Positions 40,273-49,273 of a DNA stretch of 55,343 nt are shown here, one piece after another. The notes beneath the pieces were generated by a model. That model was not told where the DNA came from, did not search any database, and worked only from the letters and a program-made list of their open reading frames with translations. The DNA comes from Lysobacter sp. (lineage in GTDB: Bacteria > Pseudomonadota > Gammaproteobacteria > Xanthomonadales > Xanthomonadaceae). The translations under genes were made by a program, and so were the position numbers. Every line of letters begins with the position of its first letter. Within the stretch, counting starts at the first letter, position 1. Location: NCBI GenBank assembly GCA_027306995.1, contig DAHUXS010000016.1:1-55343 (forward strand), read 5' to 3'.

Positions 40273-41616
40273 TCAGCGGCCGTCGCGCAGCGCCTTCAGC
40301 AGTTTCTGCCCGGCACGGCCGTCCATCGTCATGCCGAGGCGCTGCTGTTCCTGCTGGATCGCAGCGCGGCTGGCCGTGCCAAGCACGCCGTCCGGCGTGC
40401 CGATGGCGTGGCCGCGCTTGAGCAGCAGGCGTTGCAGTTCGACGCGGTCGGCGCGCGACAAGCCGGGATCATCCGTCGGCCACGGTGTGCGCAATCCTGT
40501 TCCGCCACGCAGGCGATCCGACAGCAGCGCGATCGCCAGCGCATAGCTCTCTGCGGCGTTGTAGCCGTAGATCGCGTCGAAATTGCGGAACACCAGGAAG
40601 GCCGGGCCGTTGGCGCCGGTGGGCAGCAACACCGCGGCCGGCGTATCCGGTTCCAGCGGGATCGCCTGCCCATCGACGCGCCTGACGCCCTGCGACTGCC
40701 ACTGCGACAACGATTTGCGATTCTTGCGCCCGGCCTGCGCGCTGTCGAAGCCCGATGGCAGCTTCACTTCATAGCCCCACGGCTGCCCTTCGCGCCATCC
40801 CGATTTCAGCAGGTAATTCGCGGTGGAGGCGAGCGCATCCGGCGCGCTGTGGACCAGGTCGCGACGGCCATCGCCATCGAAATCGACCGCCATGCGGTTG
40901 TAGGTGGAAGGCATGAACTGGGTCTGCCCGAACGCACCCGCCCACGAGCCCTTGAGATCGTCGGCGGCGACATCGCCACGCTGGGCGATCTTCAGCAATT
41001 CGAAGAATTCGCTGCGGAAATAGGCCTGGCGACGACCGAAGCACGACAGCGTGCCGAGCGACACCAATAGCGGACGACGACCGTTGATCCGACCGAAATC
41101 GCTTTCCACGCCCCACACCGCGGTGACGGTGGCGGGATCAACAGCGAAGCGCGACTGCACCTGCGACAGCGTCGATGCATACTTGGTCATCATCGCGCGG
41201 CCATCGTCGACACGCTTCTGGTCGACCAGCCCGGCGAGGTAGTCCCAGATCGCGGTGGTGAATTCCGGTTGGCGATCGAGCAGCGGCAACACGGTCATGT
41301 CCGGTGTCACGCTCATCGCATAGCGATCGAATGCGCTCGATTCCACGCCCGCCGCCAATGCCGGTTCGCGCAAGCCCGTCATGCACGACTTGAATTGCGC
41401 GAGTTCCTCGGCGCTCGGTGCCGGTTGCACCGCTGCGGGCGTTGGCGCAGGAGGCGGCTCTTGCGCCGCGGGCGCCGGTGCGGCTGCGACAGGCTGGGGC
41501 GGTGCCACGACCACGGGTACCGGCGCCGCGGACTGCACGGGTTGTTGCGCGCACGCAATGAGCAGGGTGGTCGCGAACAGGCCGAGGGTCGGGCGCAGGA
41601 GAGGACGCGTCATCAT
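40273..41616 (-). CDS. MltB-like lytic murein transglycosylase lipoprotein
   Basis: Cleaves peptidoglycan glycan strands with formation of 1,6-anhydro ends. 447 residues: lipoprotein signal with lipobox LIAC (Cys22), a Pro/Ala-rich linker (about 25-85), the SLT_2/MltB catalytic domain with the active Glu in VWGVESDFGR and the motifs GSWAGAFGQTQFMPSTY and DFDGDGRRDL, and a C-terminal peptidoglycan-binding repeat (LLLKRGHAIGTPDGVLG). Starts ATG 41616 or the adjacent ATG 41613 are equally good. The C-terminal binding module distinguishes it from E. coli MltB. It follows the acid phosphatase gene on the same strand. Confidence 0.93.
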   Translation of the reverse strand: MMTRPLLRPTLGLFATTLLIACAQQPVQSAAPVPVVVAPPQPVAAAPAPAAQEPPPAPTPAAVQPAPSAEELAQFKSCMTGLREPALAAGVESSAFDRYAMSVTPDMTVLPLLDRQPEFTTAIWDYLAGLVDQKRVDDGRAMMTKYASTLSQVQSRFAVDPATVTAVWGVESDFGRINGRRPLLVSLGTLSCFGRRQAYFRSEFFELLKIAQRGDVAADDLKGSWAGAFGQTQFMPSTYNRMAVDFDGDGRRDLVHSAPDALASTANYLLKSGWREGQPWGYEVKLPSGFDSAQAGRKNRKSLSQWQSQGVRRVDGQAIPLEPDTPAAVLLPTGANGPAFLVFRNFDAIYGYNAAESYALAIALLSDRLRGGTGLRTPWPTDDPGLSRADRVELQRLLLKRGHAIGTPDGVLGTASRAAIQQEQQRLGMTMDGRAGQKLLKALRDGR

Positions 41617-41679
41617 GATGGCCGGGGATGCGGAAACGCCAGCATGCCACCAGCCGTCTGAATGCACATCACCGCCCAG

Positions 41680-42423
41680 TCACGGCGTCGCGGTGTCCTT
41701 GAATCCGGCGGCACGCAACTCGTTGGCGACATCCGCCAACTGCTTGCGGAAGTCGGGATTCGCCAGCAGGTCGCGCGCGATCGCCTGGCCGAGCACGCGA
41801 CCGGCGTAGATGTCCTGCGGCGTGTGCACCCCACGGATCACGCGACGCCATCCGGCTTGCTGGCCGAAGGCGTCGAGTTGCGATTTGCGCGCGGGGAAGA
41901 TGGCGTCGAGCAGCAACGCGAACGCGGTGGCGCGGGTGGAGTGCCCGCTGGGATAGCCGTAGTCGCGACTCTTCCAGTCGGTCGCATCTGCTTCGGGATC
42001 CCATTGGCAGGAATTCACCGGGCACGGACGCTCGCGCTTCCACTTGTCCTTGCCGGCATTCTTGGCGACGGCGAGGATCTTCTTGGCATCACCGAGCAAG
42101 GCAGCGGTACGTGGCAGTTTCTGTTTGTCGAAATCGGGGCCGAGCACCGCGGCGAAGTTGAAGGCGTCGAACGACTCCTCCTTCGCGGCGAGCGCGGCAT
42201 CGGCTGCATTCCTTGCTACGTACGTGCGCTCGGTGACTTCGCGGTCCGCGATGTCCTCGGCGCTGCCCATCGTCGTCGGCGGCGGCAGCAATTCCACCGC
42301 CGCGGCGATCTGGGCATCACTCAGGTAATGGACGTATTCCGCAGACGCCTTCTTGTCCTTGGCGAAGGATGGCGCGGCGGCGAATGCCAGCAGCAGGGCG
42401 GGGACGAGGAATCGCATGCGCAT
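41680..42423 (-). CDS. Class A-like acid phosphatase (PAP2 superfamily)
   Basis: Periplasmic vanadium-haloperoxidase-fold phosphatase, 247 residues with a signal peptide cleaved near PSFA-KD. The three phosphatase motifs are visible: KRERP (as K-x6-RP), YPSGHST, and RVIRGVHTPQD, where the usual SR of the third motif reads RR. Length and layout match the PhoN family. It starts 17 bases after the TonB receptor stop on the same strand, so the pair are probably one operon for taking up a phosphorylated nutrient. The ATG at 42423 was preferred to 42417. Confidence 0.9.
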   Translation of the reverse strand: MRMRFLVPALLLAFAAAPSFAKDKKASAEYVHYLSDAQIAAAVELLPPPTTMGSAEDIADREVTERTYVARNAADAALAAKEESFDAFNFAAVLGPDFDKQKLPRTAALLGDAKKILAVAKNAGKDKWKRERPCPVNSCQWDPEADATDWKSRDYGYPSGHSTRATAFALLLDAIFPARKSQLDAFGQQAGWRRVIRGVHTPQDIYAGRVLGQAIARDLLANPDFRKQLADVANELRAAGFKDTATP

Positions 42424-42440
42424 CTTTCCGGTTCTCCCGA

Positions 42441-44666
42441 TCAGATGGAGAAGGAAATCGAGGCGAACCACGAGCGTTCCGGCAGCACCAGGTAGTAGGG
42501 CGTGGTCTTCTTCACCGAATCCACCACCTGCTGCTTTGCGTCGAAGAGGTTGTCGACCTGCAGGCGGATCTTCCAGTCCTTGAGCCAGCTGCCGGAGAGG
42601 TTCTGGCCATAGCCCAGCGCCAGCGCGGCGCGCCAGTAGCCCTGGCTGCGGGAGGTGAAGGTCACGCTCGATGCGTCATCCGGGTTGTAGCCGCTGACGT
42701 AGGCGCGCTGGCCGCCCGAATATTTTTCGTTCAAGGATGCGCTGAAGCCGCCTTGCTGGTAGTTCAGGCCGATCGCGGCCGTCGACGACGGCACGTTGGG
42801 AATGCGCAGGTGCGAATTCTTGAAGCGCGCATCAATGGTGGACGCATTGGCGAACAGCGACAGCCCGCGGGCAATCAGGAACGAGCCTTCGACTTCGGCG
42901 CCGCGCATGGTCGCGCCCTGCGCCAGGTAGAACACCGGGTCCTTGGTGACCGGATCGACCGCCGAAATCGGATAGTTCTTGTAATCGATGTAATAGACAT
43001 CGGCGTCGGCGACGATGCGTTCGTTGCGGAACACGGTGCCGAACTGGTAGTTCATCGTCTCCTGCGGCCGCGTCTTGTTCTCGGCGGGATTCGGCACGTA
43101 GAACTGGTTGAGGTTGGGTGTCAGGAAACCCTGCGCCACTTGCCCGTAGGCGCTCCAGGTCTGCGTGAACGCATAGTTCGCGCCGAGGAAGCCGAGGGCG
43201 CGGCTCCAGGTCTGGTTGTAGTTCAGCGGGGTGCGCGTGGTCTGGTTGATCGGCGCTTCGATTTCGCGCTTCACTTGCAGGCCGCGCACGCCCGGCGTCA
43301 CCGTCAACGCGGGCGTGATTCGCCATTCGTATTCGGCGAACAACTGGTTCACCGTCAGCCAGTCGCGCATCACGTATTTGTAGGCGCTGCTCTGGCCGTT
43401 CAACAACGGCTTCTTCGGATCGACGTCGATCGCGCCGCCATTGCCGTAATCGAGCGCGATGCTGGAGCGGTCGTTGTTGGTGCGTTCGTGCCACAGGCCG
43501 GTGCGGAACTGGCCACTGGCAGTGTCGTAGGACAGGGTGAGGACATCGCCCCAGGCACGGTAATTGTTGACCTTGTCGTAGCCACCCATGTTGGTCTTCG
43601 ACGCCTTGGTGCCGATGTAGGGCGTTTCGTGGCTGTCGTTGGCGTAGGCGTAGGTATAGAGCTTGTTCGACAGATGCCAGTGGTCGGTCAGCGCGCTGTC
43701 GATGCCGAAGTATTCCAGGTCGGTGCGCTTGGTCTGGTAGTTGTAGCAGGCGCAGTCGGTGCTGGTGGGATCGTTGTTGAGGCCGAAATTGCGGCCCAGC
43801 GTGTTGATCTGGTCCTGGGTCAACGTGGTCTTGTCGGGATTGTTGAAGCGGATGCCGTTGTGGTTGCTGAGGAAGGTCAGCTCGGTGCGCGAACCGACGG
43901 GCTGCACGTACTTGAAGTAGGTGGTGCGGCGCGACATCGGCGAATTGGTGCGATAGGTGTCGGTGGAGTTGTATTGCGCGCTTGCGATCAGCTTGCCGCT
44001 GTCCTGGCTGTCGCTGAAGCGGCCGGTGTTGAGTTCGAAGTGGTAGAGCTCGGTGCCGTAGCTGCCGTAGGTCAGCGTCGGGGTGAACGAAAAGGTGTCG
44101 CGGGGGTCTTTCGAGCGCAGCGCGATGGTGCCGCCGAAGGTCGCTTCGCCGAGCTGGCTGGCGCCGCCCGGGCCGCGATCGACCGACACTTCGCCGATCA
44201 TCTTGGCCGGGAAATAGCTGCTGCTGTGGTGGCTGAAATCGTTGGTGTCGCCGAAGGGGATGTCGTCGTAGGTGACGTTGTACTGGTTGTCGTTGAAGCC
44301 GCGCAGGGTGGTCTGCTTGGCCTCGCCGAGACCGGGACCGGCCACGCTGATGTTGCTCATGCCCGGCGTGATGTTGGCGATGGCGGCGTAATCGGCGGTC
44401 GGCGCGGTGTGGTTGCTGATCCAGTCCAGCGACACCGTCGACTTCGGCTGCATGATGTCGAGATCGGCCTGGCTGGGAGACAGGCTCGATGCGGTTTCCT
44501 GGCGCGAGCCGCGCACTTCGATTTCCTGGAGGACCTGTGGCGCGCGACCGCGCGATTGCGGATCGTTGGCGGCGTCCGGTTTGTCGGTGGCATGCGCCGC
44601 GGGCGCAGCGATTGCCGCCAGCACGGCAAGGGAAAGTGTCGTGCGCAGGAATTGCTGCGATCGCAT
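42441..44666 (-). CDS. TonB-dependent outer-membrane receptor
   Basis: Ligand-gated 22-strand beta-barrel receptor of 741 residues with signal peptide ending PAAHA. The plug domain has LQEIEVRGSR, then IANITPGM and TLRGFNDNQYNVTYDDIPFGD, and the plug-end VSVDRGPGGASQLGEATFGG. Barrel strands alternate aromatic residues to the end (SWFASISFSI), ending in Ile instead of the more common Phe. The next gene is a periplasmic acid phosphatase. The substrate is unknown; the pairing suggests an organophosphate or phosphate-bearing chelate. Confidence 0.93.
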   Translation of the reverse strand: MRSQQFLRTTLSLAVLAAIAAPAAHATDKPDAANDPQSRGRAPQVLQEIEVRGSRQETASSLSPSQADLDIMQPKSTVSLDWISNHTAPTADYAAIANITPGMSNISVAGPGLGEAKQTTLRGFNDNQYNVTYDDIPFGDTNDFSHHSSSYFPAKMIGEVSVDRGPGGASQLGEATFGGTIALRSKDPRDTFSFTPTLTYGSYGTELYHFELNTGRFSDSQDSGKLIASAQYNSTDTYRTNSPMSRRTTYFKYVQPVGSRTELTFLSNHNGIRFNNPDKTTLTQDQINTLGRNFGLNNDPTSTDCACYNYQTKRTDLEYFGIDSALTDHWHLSNKLYTYAYANDSHETPYIGTKASKTNMGGYDKVNNYRAWGDVLTLSYDTASGQFRTGLWHERTNNDRSSIALDYGNGGAIDVDPKKPLLNGQSSAYKYVMRDWLTVNQLFAEYEWRITPALTVTPGVRGLQVKREIEAPINQTTRTPLNYNQTWSRALGFLGANYAFTQTWSAYGQVAQGFLTPNLNQFYVPNPAENKTRPQETMNYQFGTVFRNERIVADADVYYIDYKNYPISAVDPVTKDPVFYLAQGATMRGAEVEGSFLIARGLSLFANASTIDARFKNSHLRIPNVPSSTAAIGLNYQQGGFSASLNEKYSGGQRAYVSGYNPDDASSVTFTSRSQGYWRAALALGYGQNLSGSWLKDWKIRLQVDNLFDAKQQVVDSVKKTTPYYLVLPERSWFASISFSI

Positions 44667-44783
44667 GGTCTCGTCCAGGAGTCGAAAAAAGAAACCTTAG
44701 GAACGCGACCTGACACTTTTGTTTCCGACGGGTGACGTCGCCGCGACACCGAAAGCGGAGTGAAAGAAAGTACACATAAACGA

Positions 44784-44806
44784 AAGGGCCGCATGATGCG
44801 GCCCTT
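44784..44806 (-). terminator. Hairpin terminator after the DUF937 gene
   Basis: AAGGGCCGCAT and ATGCGGCCCTT are perfectly inverted with one central base. On the minus strand the stem is followed by TCGTTTATG, a modest T-rich tail, 28 bases beyond the stop at 44835. The 168 bases between this gene and the TonB receptor hold nothing else clear. Confidence 0.65.
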
Positions 44807-44834
44807 CGTCATTCGATGTGACAGCGATTCGGCG

Positions 44835-45440
44835 TCAGCCGCGTCCGCCAAGCACGGAGCCGAGCAGGCCGCCGAGTCCACCACCGCCACCGAGGCTGCC
44901 GAGCACTTGGCCAAGCAGGCCGCCGCCGGAATCGACATGCGACTGTTCCTGTTGCAGCACGTCGCTGACGGAATTCGCGTTGTTGCTATCCGGATGCGAG
45001 AACATGCGCTTGGCGAGATAGGCCATCACGATCGGCGCGAGGATCTTCATCAGCATCTGTGCCTGGTCGCTGCCGAGGCCGGTCGCCTGGCCGACCTGGT
45101 TCGATGCCTGTTGTTCCTGGCCGCCGAAGATGTGGCCGAGAATGCCGCCGCCATCAGTCGCGGGCGTGGTCGCCTGCTGACCGGTGACCGAACCCAGCAC
45201 GGAACCGAGCAGTCCGCCGAGACCGCCGCCGGCGGCATCGCCATGATTCGCGCCCAGTACGCCAGCCAGCACTTCGGCGCCGCCGGGTTGGCTGGCGTTC
45301 TGTCCCAGTGCGCCAATGATCATCGGCAGCGCCGCACCGATCGCCTGCTGGGCCTGCGCCGGGTCCACGCCCAGCTGGCTGGCCACCTGCTGCGTTGGCG
45401 CGCCCTGCATCTGGGAAAGAATGTCTTCGATCATGCTCAT
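44835..45440 (-). CDS. DUF937/YidB-like small protein
   Basis: A 201-residue protein of DUF937 type: an N-terminal helical segment MSMIEDILSQMQGAPTQQVASQLG, then IGAALPMIIGALGQNA, Gly-rich linkers, a second helical part (QMLMKILAPIVMAYLAKRM), and a Gly/Leu repeat tail (GGGLGGLLGSVLGG). No signal peptide or clear membrane segment. It shares the family of the N-terminus of the YidB/OmpA fusion at 8365. AGGA stands ten bases before the ATG at 45440. Function not established. Confidence 0.75.
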   Translation of the reverse strand: MSMIEDILSQMQGAPTQQVASQLGVDPAQAQQAIGAALPMIIGALGQNASQPGGAEVLAGVLGANHGDAAGGGLGGLLGSVLGSVTGQQATTPATDGGGILGHIFGGQEQQASNQVGQATGLGSDQAQMLMKILAPIVMAYLAKRMFSHPDSNNANSVSDVLQQEQSHVDSGGGLLGQVLGSLGGGGGLGGLLGSVLGGRG

Positions 45441-45614
45441 CGTGCGGATGTCCTGTTGAACGGGCGAGGCCCTGAATGGTGACGCCAACTTAAGGGGGAG
45501 ATTGTTACGGCCATGTGTTGTGGCGGCCCGGAACCGTGGGCCGATCCACAAAACCATGGGCGATGGCTGCGTGTACGCTGTGCGGATGCCCGCGATCCCT
45601 CATTTCGCCTCCGC

Positions 45615-46310
45615 GTGAGCAGTCGAGCTTCGCGCCTGTTGCGCCTGCTCGACCTATTGCGCAGCAGGCGTCGACCCCTGACCGGCGCACGCCTGGCGGA
45701 GCGCTTGGGCGTGAGCCTGCGCACGGTCTATCGCGACATCGCCTTGCTGCGCGAGCAGGGCGCCGACATCGAGGGCGATCCCGGTACCGGCTACATGCTG
45801 CGCCATGGCTACCTGTTGCCGGCGCTGATGTTCGGGCGCGACGAACTGGAAGCATTGACGCTGGGCGCGCGCTGGGTGTCACTGCAGGGGGATGCCGAAC
45901 TGGCGCAGGCCGCCAATGACGCCTTGCAACGATTGGCCTCGGTATTGCCGGACACCTTGCGCCTGGAGATCGAGACCAGCGGCCTGCTGGTCCCGAAGAA
46001 CCGCGAACAGGCGCCGGACGAACCGTGGCTGCCGGTCCTGCGACGGGCCATCCGCGACGAGCATGTGGTGGTGATGCGCTATGTCGACCTCCACGGCAAT
46101 ACCAGCGAACGCAGGATATGGCCATTCGCGATGGCGTTTTTCGCCAACGTGCGGATGCTCGCGGCCTGGTGCGAACTGCGCCAGGACTTCCGCCATTTCC
46201 GCGCCGACCGCGTGCTCTCGCTGGAAGACAGCAACCAGCGCTACAGCGTGCGTCGACCCACCTTGATGCGGCGCTGGCGCGACCAGAGCGGATACGGATC
46301 GAAGGACTGA
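45615..46310 (+). CDS. YafY-type HTH-WYL transcriptional regulator
   Basis: 231 residues from the GTG at 45615. The N-terminal HTH_11 domain is SRASRLLRLLDLLRSRR followed by LAERLGVSLRTVYRDIALLREQGADI; the C-terminal ligand-binding WYL-like domain has VVVMRYVDLHGN and FFANVRMLAAWCELRQDFRHF, with AWC in place of WYL, the usual YafY form. An upstream in-frame ATG at 45513 would add 34 non-conserved residues. It lies ahead of GST and GFA-fold genes on the same strand with a 19-base palindrome in the gap. It probably regulates them. Confidence 0.88.
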   Translation: MSSRASRLLRLLDLLRSRRRPLTGARLAERLGVSLRTVYRDIALLREQGADIEGDPGTGYMLRHGYLLPALMFGRDELEALTLGARWVSLQGDAELAQAANDALQRLASVLPDTLRLEIETSGLLVPKNREQAPDEPWLPVLRRAIRDEHVVVMRYVDLHGNTSERRIWPFAMAFFANVRMLAAWCELRQDFRHFRADRVLSLEDSNQRYSVRRPTLMRRWRDQSGYGSKD

Positions 46311-46315
46311 TCACT

Positions 46316-46334
46316 GCTGACAGATTCTGTCAGC
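46316..46334. promoter_or_regulatory. 19-bp palindrome before GST, candidate YafY operator
   Basis: GCTGACAGATTCTGTCAGC is a perfect inverted repeat around a single central T. It begins five bases after the yafY stop and ends 43 bases before the GST start. No T-run follows, so it is better explained as a protein-binding site than as a terminator. Confidence 0.6.
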
Positions 46335-46377
46335 ATGGCCGGCTATCGTGCACGCACCCCCACCGGAGACGTACGAG

Positions 46378-47025
46378 ATGCGCGATGCACTGACCCTGGC
46401 GCTGTACACCCACCCGATGTCACGCGGTCGCGTGGCGCGCTGGATGCTCGAGGAAACCGGTTTGCCTTATGACGAGGTGATCCTCGATTTCAACACCAGC
46501 ATGAAGTCGCCGGAGTATCTGGCGATCAACCCGATGGGCAAGGTCCCGGCGTTGAAGCACGGCGATACCGTCATCACCGAGAATGCGGCGATCTGCACCT
46601 ATCTTGCCGACCTCGTGCCGGAGAAGAAGCTGGCGCCGGCGATCGGATCAAAAGCGCGGGGAGACTACTATCGCTGGCTGTATTTCCTGGCCGGACCGGC
46701 CGAAGCCATGCTCACCGCCAAGCGCACCGGCCATTTCGCGGAAGCCATGCACGCAGGCTATGGCAATGAAGGCGATGCGTTGCAGACGCTGGAACGCGCG
46801 CTGGCCGGCAAGAACCATTTGGCCGGCGACCACTTCACGGCCGTCGATCTTTATGCGGCTGCGTTCCTCGGGTTCTACATGCGCAGCGGCATGATCGAGC
46901 CGACTCCCGAGTTCGGCCGATTTGCCGGGCTGCATGCCGCGCGCCCCGCGTTTGCACGCGCCAGCGAGATCGACAATATGCTGTTGGCCGATCATCCCCA
47001 CCCGGGAATGAAGGCCGCGGCCTGA
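46378..47025 (+). CDS. Glutathione S-transferase family protein
   Basis: Cytoplasmic GST of 215 residues. The thioredoxin-like N-domain has LALYTHPMSRGRVARWMLEE, the cis-Pro segment NPMGKVPALKHG and the gamma-glutamyl site ITENAAICTYLAD; the C-domain is helical. A CGGAGA precedes ATG 46378. The gene is followed after 13 bases by the GFA-fold gene, whose family is named for glutathione-dependent formaldehyde activation, so both may handle glutathione adducts. A regulator gene and palindrome lie upstream. Substrate unknown. Confidence 0.9.
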   Translation: MRDALTLALYTHPMSRGRVARWMLEETGLPYDEVILDFNTSMKSPEYLAINPMGKVPALKHGDTVITENAAICTYLADLVPEKKLAPAIGSKARGDYYRWLYFLAGPAEAMLTAKRTGHFAEAMHAGYGNEGDALQTLERALAGKNHLAGDHFTAVDLYAAAFLGFYMRSGMIEPTPEFGRFAGLHAARPAFARASEIDNMLLADHPHPGMKAAA

Positions 47026-47038
47026 GAGGAGAGACGAA

Positions 47039-47443
47039 ATGAACAAGACCTACCACGGCAGCTGCCATTGCGGCACGGTGAAATACCAGGCCGATCTGGA
47101 TCTTTCGCAGGGCACCGGCAAGTGCAATTGCACGTACTGCCTGAAGATCCGCAACTGGAGCGCACGCGCCGGCAACCTCCAGGTGCTGCAAGGGCAGGAT
47201 GCGCTGGCCGATTACGGCAAGGAATGGCCGGGCGGCAATCTGCACCACCGCTTCTGCAGCAAATGCGGCGTCACCTTGTATACGCACGGCCATATTCCGG
47301 AAGCCGGCGGCGATTTCCTCTCGGTGCAGGTGAATACCCTGGACGATGCCAGCATTGATGATTTGATGTCAGGCCCCGTTCGTCATTCCGATGGGCGCAA
47401 CGACAACTGGATGAATCCGCCGACGGACATCCGCCACCTTTGA
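47039..47443 (+). CDS. GFA / CENP-V-fold zinc protein
   Basis: Small protein of 134 residues in the GFA (Mss4-like) family, related to glutathione-dependent formaldehyde-activating enzyme. The zinc-ligand Cys pattern is complete: SCHCGTV (Cys9, Cys11), CNCTYC, and FCSKCGV, the last followed by LYTHGH. AGGAGAGACGAA provides a ribosome site. It follows GST in the same operon and is closed by a terminator. Whether it has enzymatic activity is uncertain for this family. Confidence 0.88.
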   Translation: MNKTYHGSCHCGTVKYQADLDLSQGTGKCNCTYCLKIRNWSARAGNLQVLQGQDALADYGKEWPGGNLHHRFCSKCGVTLYTHGHIPEAGGDFLSVQVNTLDDASIDDLMSGPVRHSDGRNDNWMNPPTDIRHL

Positions 47444-47459
47444 TCGTCGGGCACAAACG

Positions 47460-47488
47460 AAAACGGGCAGCGCAAGCTGCCCGTTTTG
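47460..47488. terminator. Bidirectional terminator between GFA and katA
   Basis: ACGGGCAGC and GCTGCCCGT form a perfect nine-base stem with a GCAA tetraloop. An AAAA run precedes it and a TTTT run follows it, serving both convergent genes. Confidence 0.92.
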
Positions 47489-47507
47489 CGTTGCGATTTG
47501 CCGCGAC

Positions 47508-49151
47508 TCAGACGTTCACGTCCTCGCCCCCTGGTCCGCCCTTGAGTACGCCGGGCATGGTCTTGCCGGCGGGCTTCGCTTTCTTCATCTCCGCGGCCCG
47601 TGCCTTCAACGCCTTGGCCACGCCGGCACCGTAGGCGGGATCGGCCTTGGTGCAATTGTCGACATGGCGCTGCTTGATGAAGTCGGGGGCATCGCCCATC
47701 GCGCGTGCGGTGTTGTCGAACAGGCGTTGCTTCTGGTCCTTGTCCATCAGGCGGAACAGGGCGCGCGGCTGGCTGAAGTAATCGTCGTCGTCCTCGCGGA
47801 AATTCCAGAAGTCGGCGTCGCCGTTGATGCGCAGCGGCGGATCGCGGTACTGCGGCTGTTCCTGCCACTGGCCGAAGCTGTTCGGTTCGTATTGCGGCAG
47901 GCTTCCGTAATTGCCGTCCATGCGCGCGGCACCGTCGCGATGGTTGCTGTGCACCGGGCAACGCGCGGCATTCACCGGAATCTGGTGGTAGTTCACGCCC
48001 AGGCGATAGCGTTGCGCGTCGGCATAGGCGAACAGCCGCGCCTGCAGCATCTTGTCGGGAGAGGGGCCGATGCCGGGGATCAGGTTGCTCGGCGCGAACG
48101 CGCTCTGCTCGACGTCGGCGAAGAAATTCTCCGGGTTGCGGTTCAGTTCGAACACGCCGACTTCGATCAACGGATAGTCCTTCTTCGGCCACACTTTCGT
48201 CAGGTCGAATGGGTGGATGTGGTAGGTGTCGGCATCGAGTTCCGGCATCACCTGCACGTACATCTTCCACTTGGGGAAATCGCCGCGTTCGATCGAGTCG
48301 TAGAGGTCGCGCTGGTGGCTTTCGCGATCACCGGCGACGATCTCCGCCGCCTGCTGGTCGGTCAGGTTCTCGACGCCCTGCTGGGTCTGGAAGTGGAACT
48401 TCACCCAGAACCGCTCGTCCTTGTCGTTGATGAAGCTGTAGGTGTGCGAGCCGAAACCGTTCATGTGGCGATAGCTGCGCGGAATGCCGCGGTCGCTCAT
48501 CACGATCGTCACCTGGTGCAGGGCTTCCGGCAGCAGTGTCCAGAAATCCCAGTTGTTGGTGGCGCTGCGCAGGTTGGTGCGGGGATCGCGCTTGACCGCC
48601 TTGTTGAGATCGCCGAACTTGCGCGGGTCGCGCAGGAAGAACACCGGCGTGTTGTTGCCGACCAGGTCCCAGTTGCCTTCTTCTGTGTAGAACTTCAGGG
48701 CGAAACCGCGGATGTCGCGTTCGGCATCGGCGGCGCCGCGCTCGCCGGCCACGGTGGTGAAACGCGCGAACATCTCGGTCTTCTTGCCGACCTTGGAGAA
48801 GATCTTCGCCTTGGTGTACTTGCTGATGTCCTTGGTGACGGTGAAGGTGCCGAATGCGCCGGAACCTTTCGCATGCATGCGACGCTCCGGGATCACTTCG
48901 CGATTGAAGTTGGCGAGTTTTTCCAGCAGCCACACGTCCTGCATCAGCAGCGGCCCGCGCGGTCCGGCCGTCATCGAATTCTGGTTGTCGACCACCGGCG
49001 CGCCAAACTGGGTGGTGAGGTGCGTCACCGGGCATTTGCCATGGTGCTCCGCCGGTGTCGTGCTCAGGGTCTTCTGCGCTTTCGCGCGTGCCCGCGTCAC
49101 GCTGGCAGGGCTCGATTTGGATTTGGACGGGGTTTTGCTGGTCTTCTTCAT
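47508..49151 (-). CDS. katA: Monofunctional heme catalase
   Basis: Clade 3-type small-subunit catalase of 547 residues, breaking down hydrogen peroxide. The distal-heme His is in [14 protein letters not shown], Asn in [13 protein letters not shown], and the proximal Tyr in [14 protein letters not shown]. Compared with the usual 480-500 residues it has an N-terminal Lys/Ser/Thr-rich extension of about 35 residues and a C-terminal Gly/Asp tail. It converges with the GFA gene and follows mutS on the same strand with a 122-base gap that contains OxyR-like repeats. Confidence 0.97.
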   Translation of the reverse strand: MKKTSKTPSKSKSSPASVTRARAKAQKTLSTTPAEHHGKCPVTHLTTQFGAPVVDNQNSMTAGPRGPLLMQDVWLLEKLANFNREVIPERRMHAKGSGAFGTFTVTKDISKYTKAKIFSKVGKKTEMFARFTTVAGERGAADAERDIRGFALKFYTEEGNWDLVGNNTPVFFLRDPRKFGDLNKAVKRDPRTNLRSATNNWDFWTLLPEALHQVTIVMSDRGIPRSYRHMNGFGSHTYSFINDKDERFWVKFHFQTQQGVENLTDQQAAEIVAGDRESHQRDLYDSIERGDFPKWKMYVQVMPELDADTYHIHPFDLTKVWPKKDYPLIEVGVFELNRNPENFFADVEQSAFAPSNLIPGIGPSPDKMLQARLFAYADAQRYRLGVNYHQIPVNAARCPVHSNHRDGAARMDGNYGSLPQYEPNSFGQWQEQPQYRDPPLRINGDADFWNFREDDDDYFSQPRALFRLMDKDQKQRLFDNTARAMGDAPDFIKQRHVDNCTKADPAYGAGVAKALKARAAEMKKAKPAGKTMPGVLKGGPGGEDVNV

Positions 49152-49193
49152 CGCGCGGGCTCCTCTAGGAGCCCTGACACTAGCCGACCGTGA

Positions 49194-49243
49194 TTACGAT
49201 TGGAAATCGATAATTGCTTTGGAATCGATCAGGTTTATCGATT
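49194..49243. promoter_or_regulatory. ATCGAT repeats upstream of katA, candidate OxyR site
   Basis: AATCGAT (49223-49229) and ATCGATT (49237-49243) form a perfect 7-7-7 inverted repeat; inside it, CGAT-N7-ATCG has the 4-7-4 geometry of OxyR half-sites (ATAG-N7-CTAT). A second, imperfect repeat is at 49194-49213. They lie 43-92 bases before the katA start, where an activator would bind. Confidence 0.5.
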
Positions 49244-49273
49244 GATCGCGTCAATCACGCCCATTGCGTCGCA

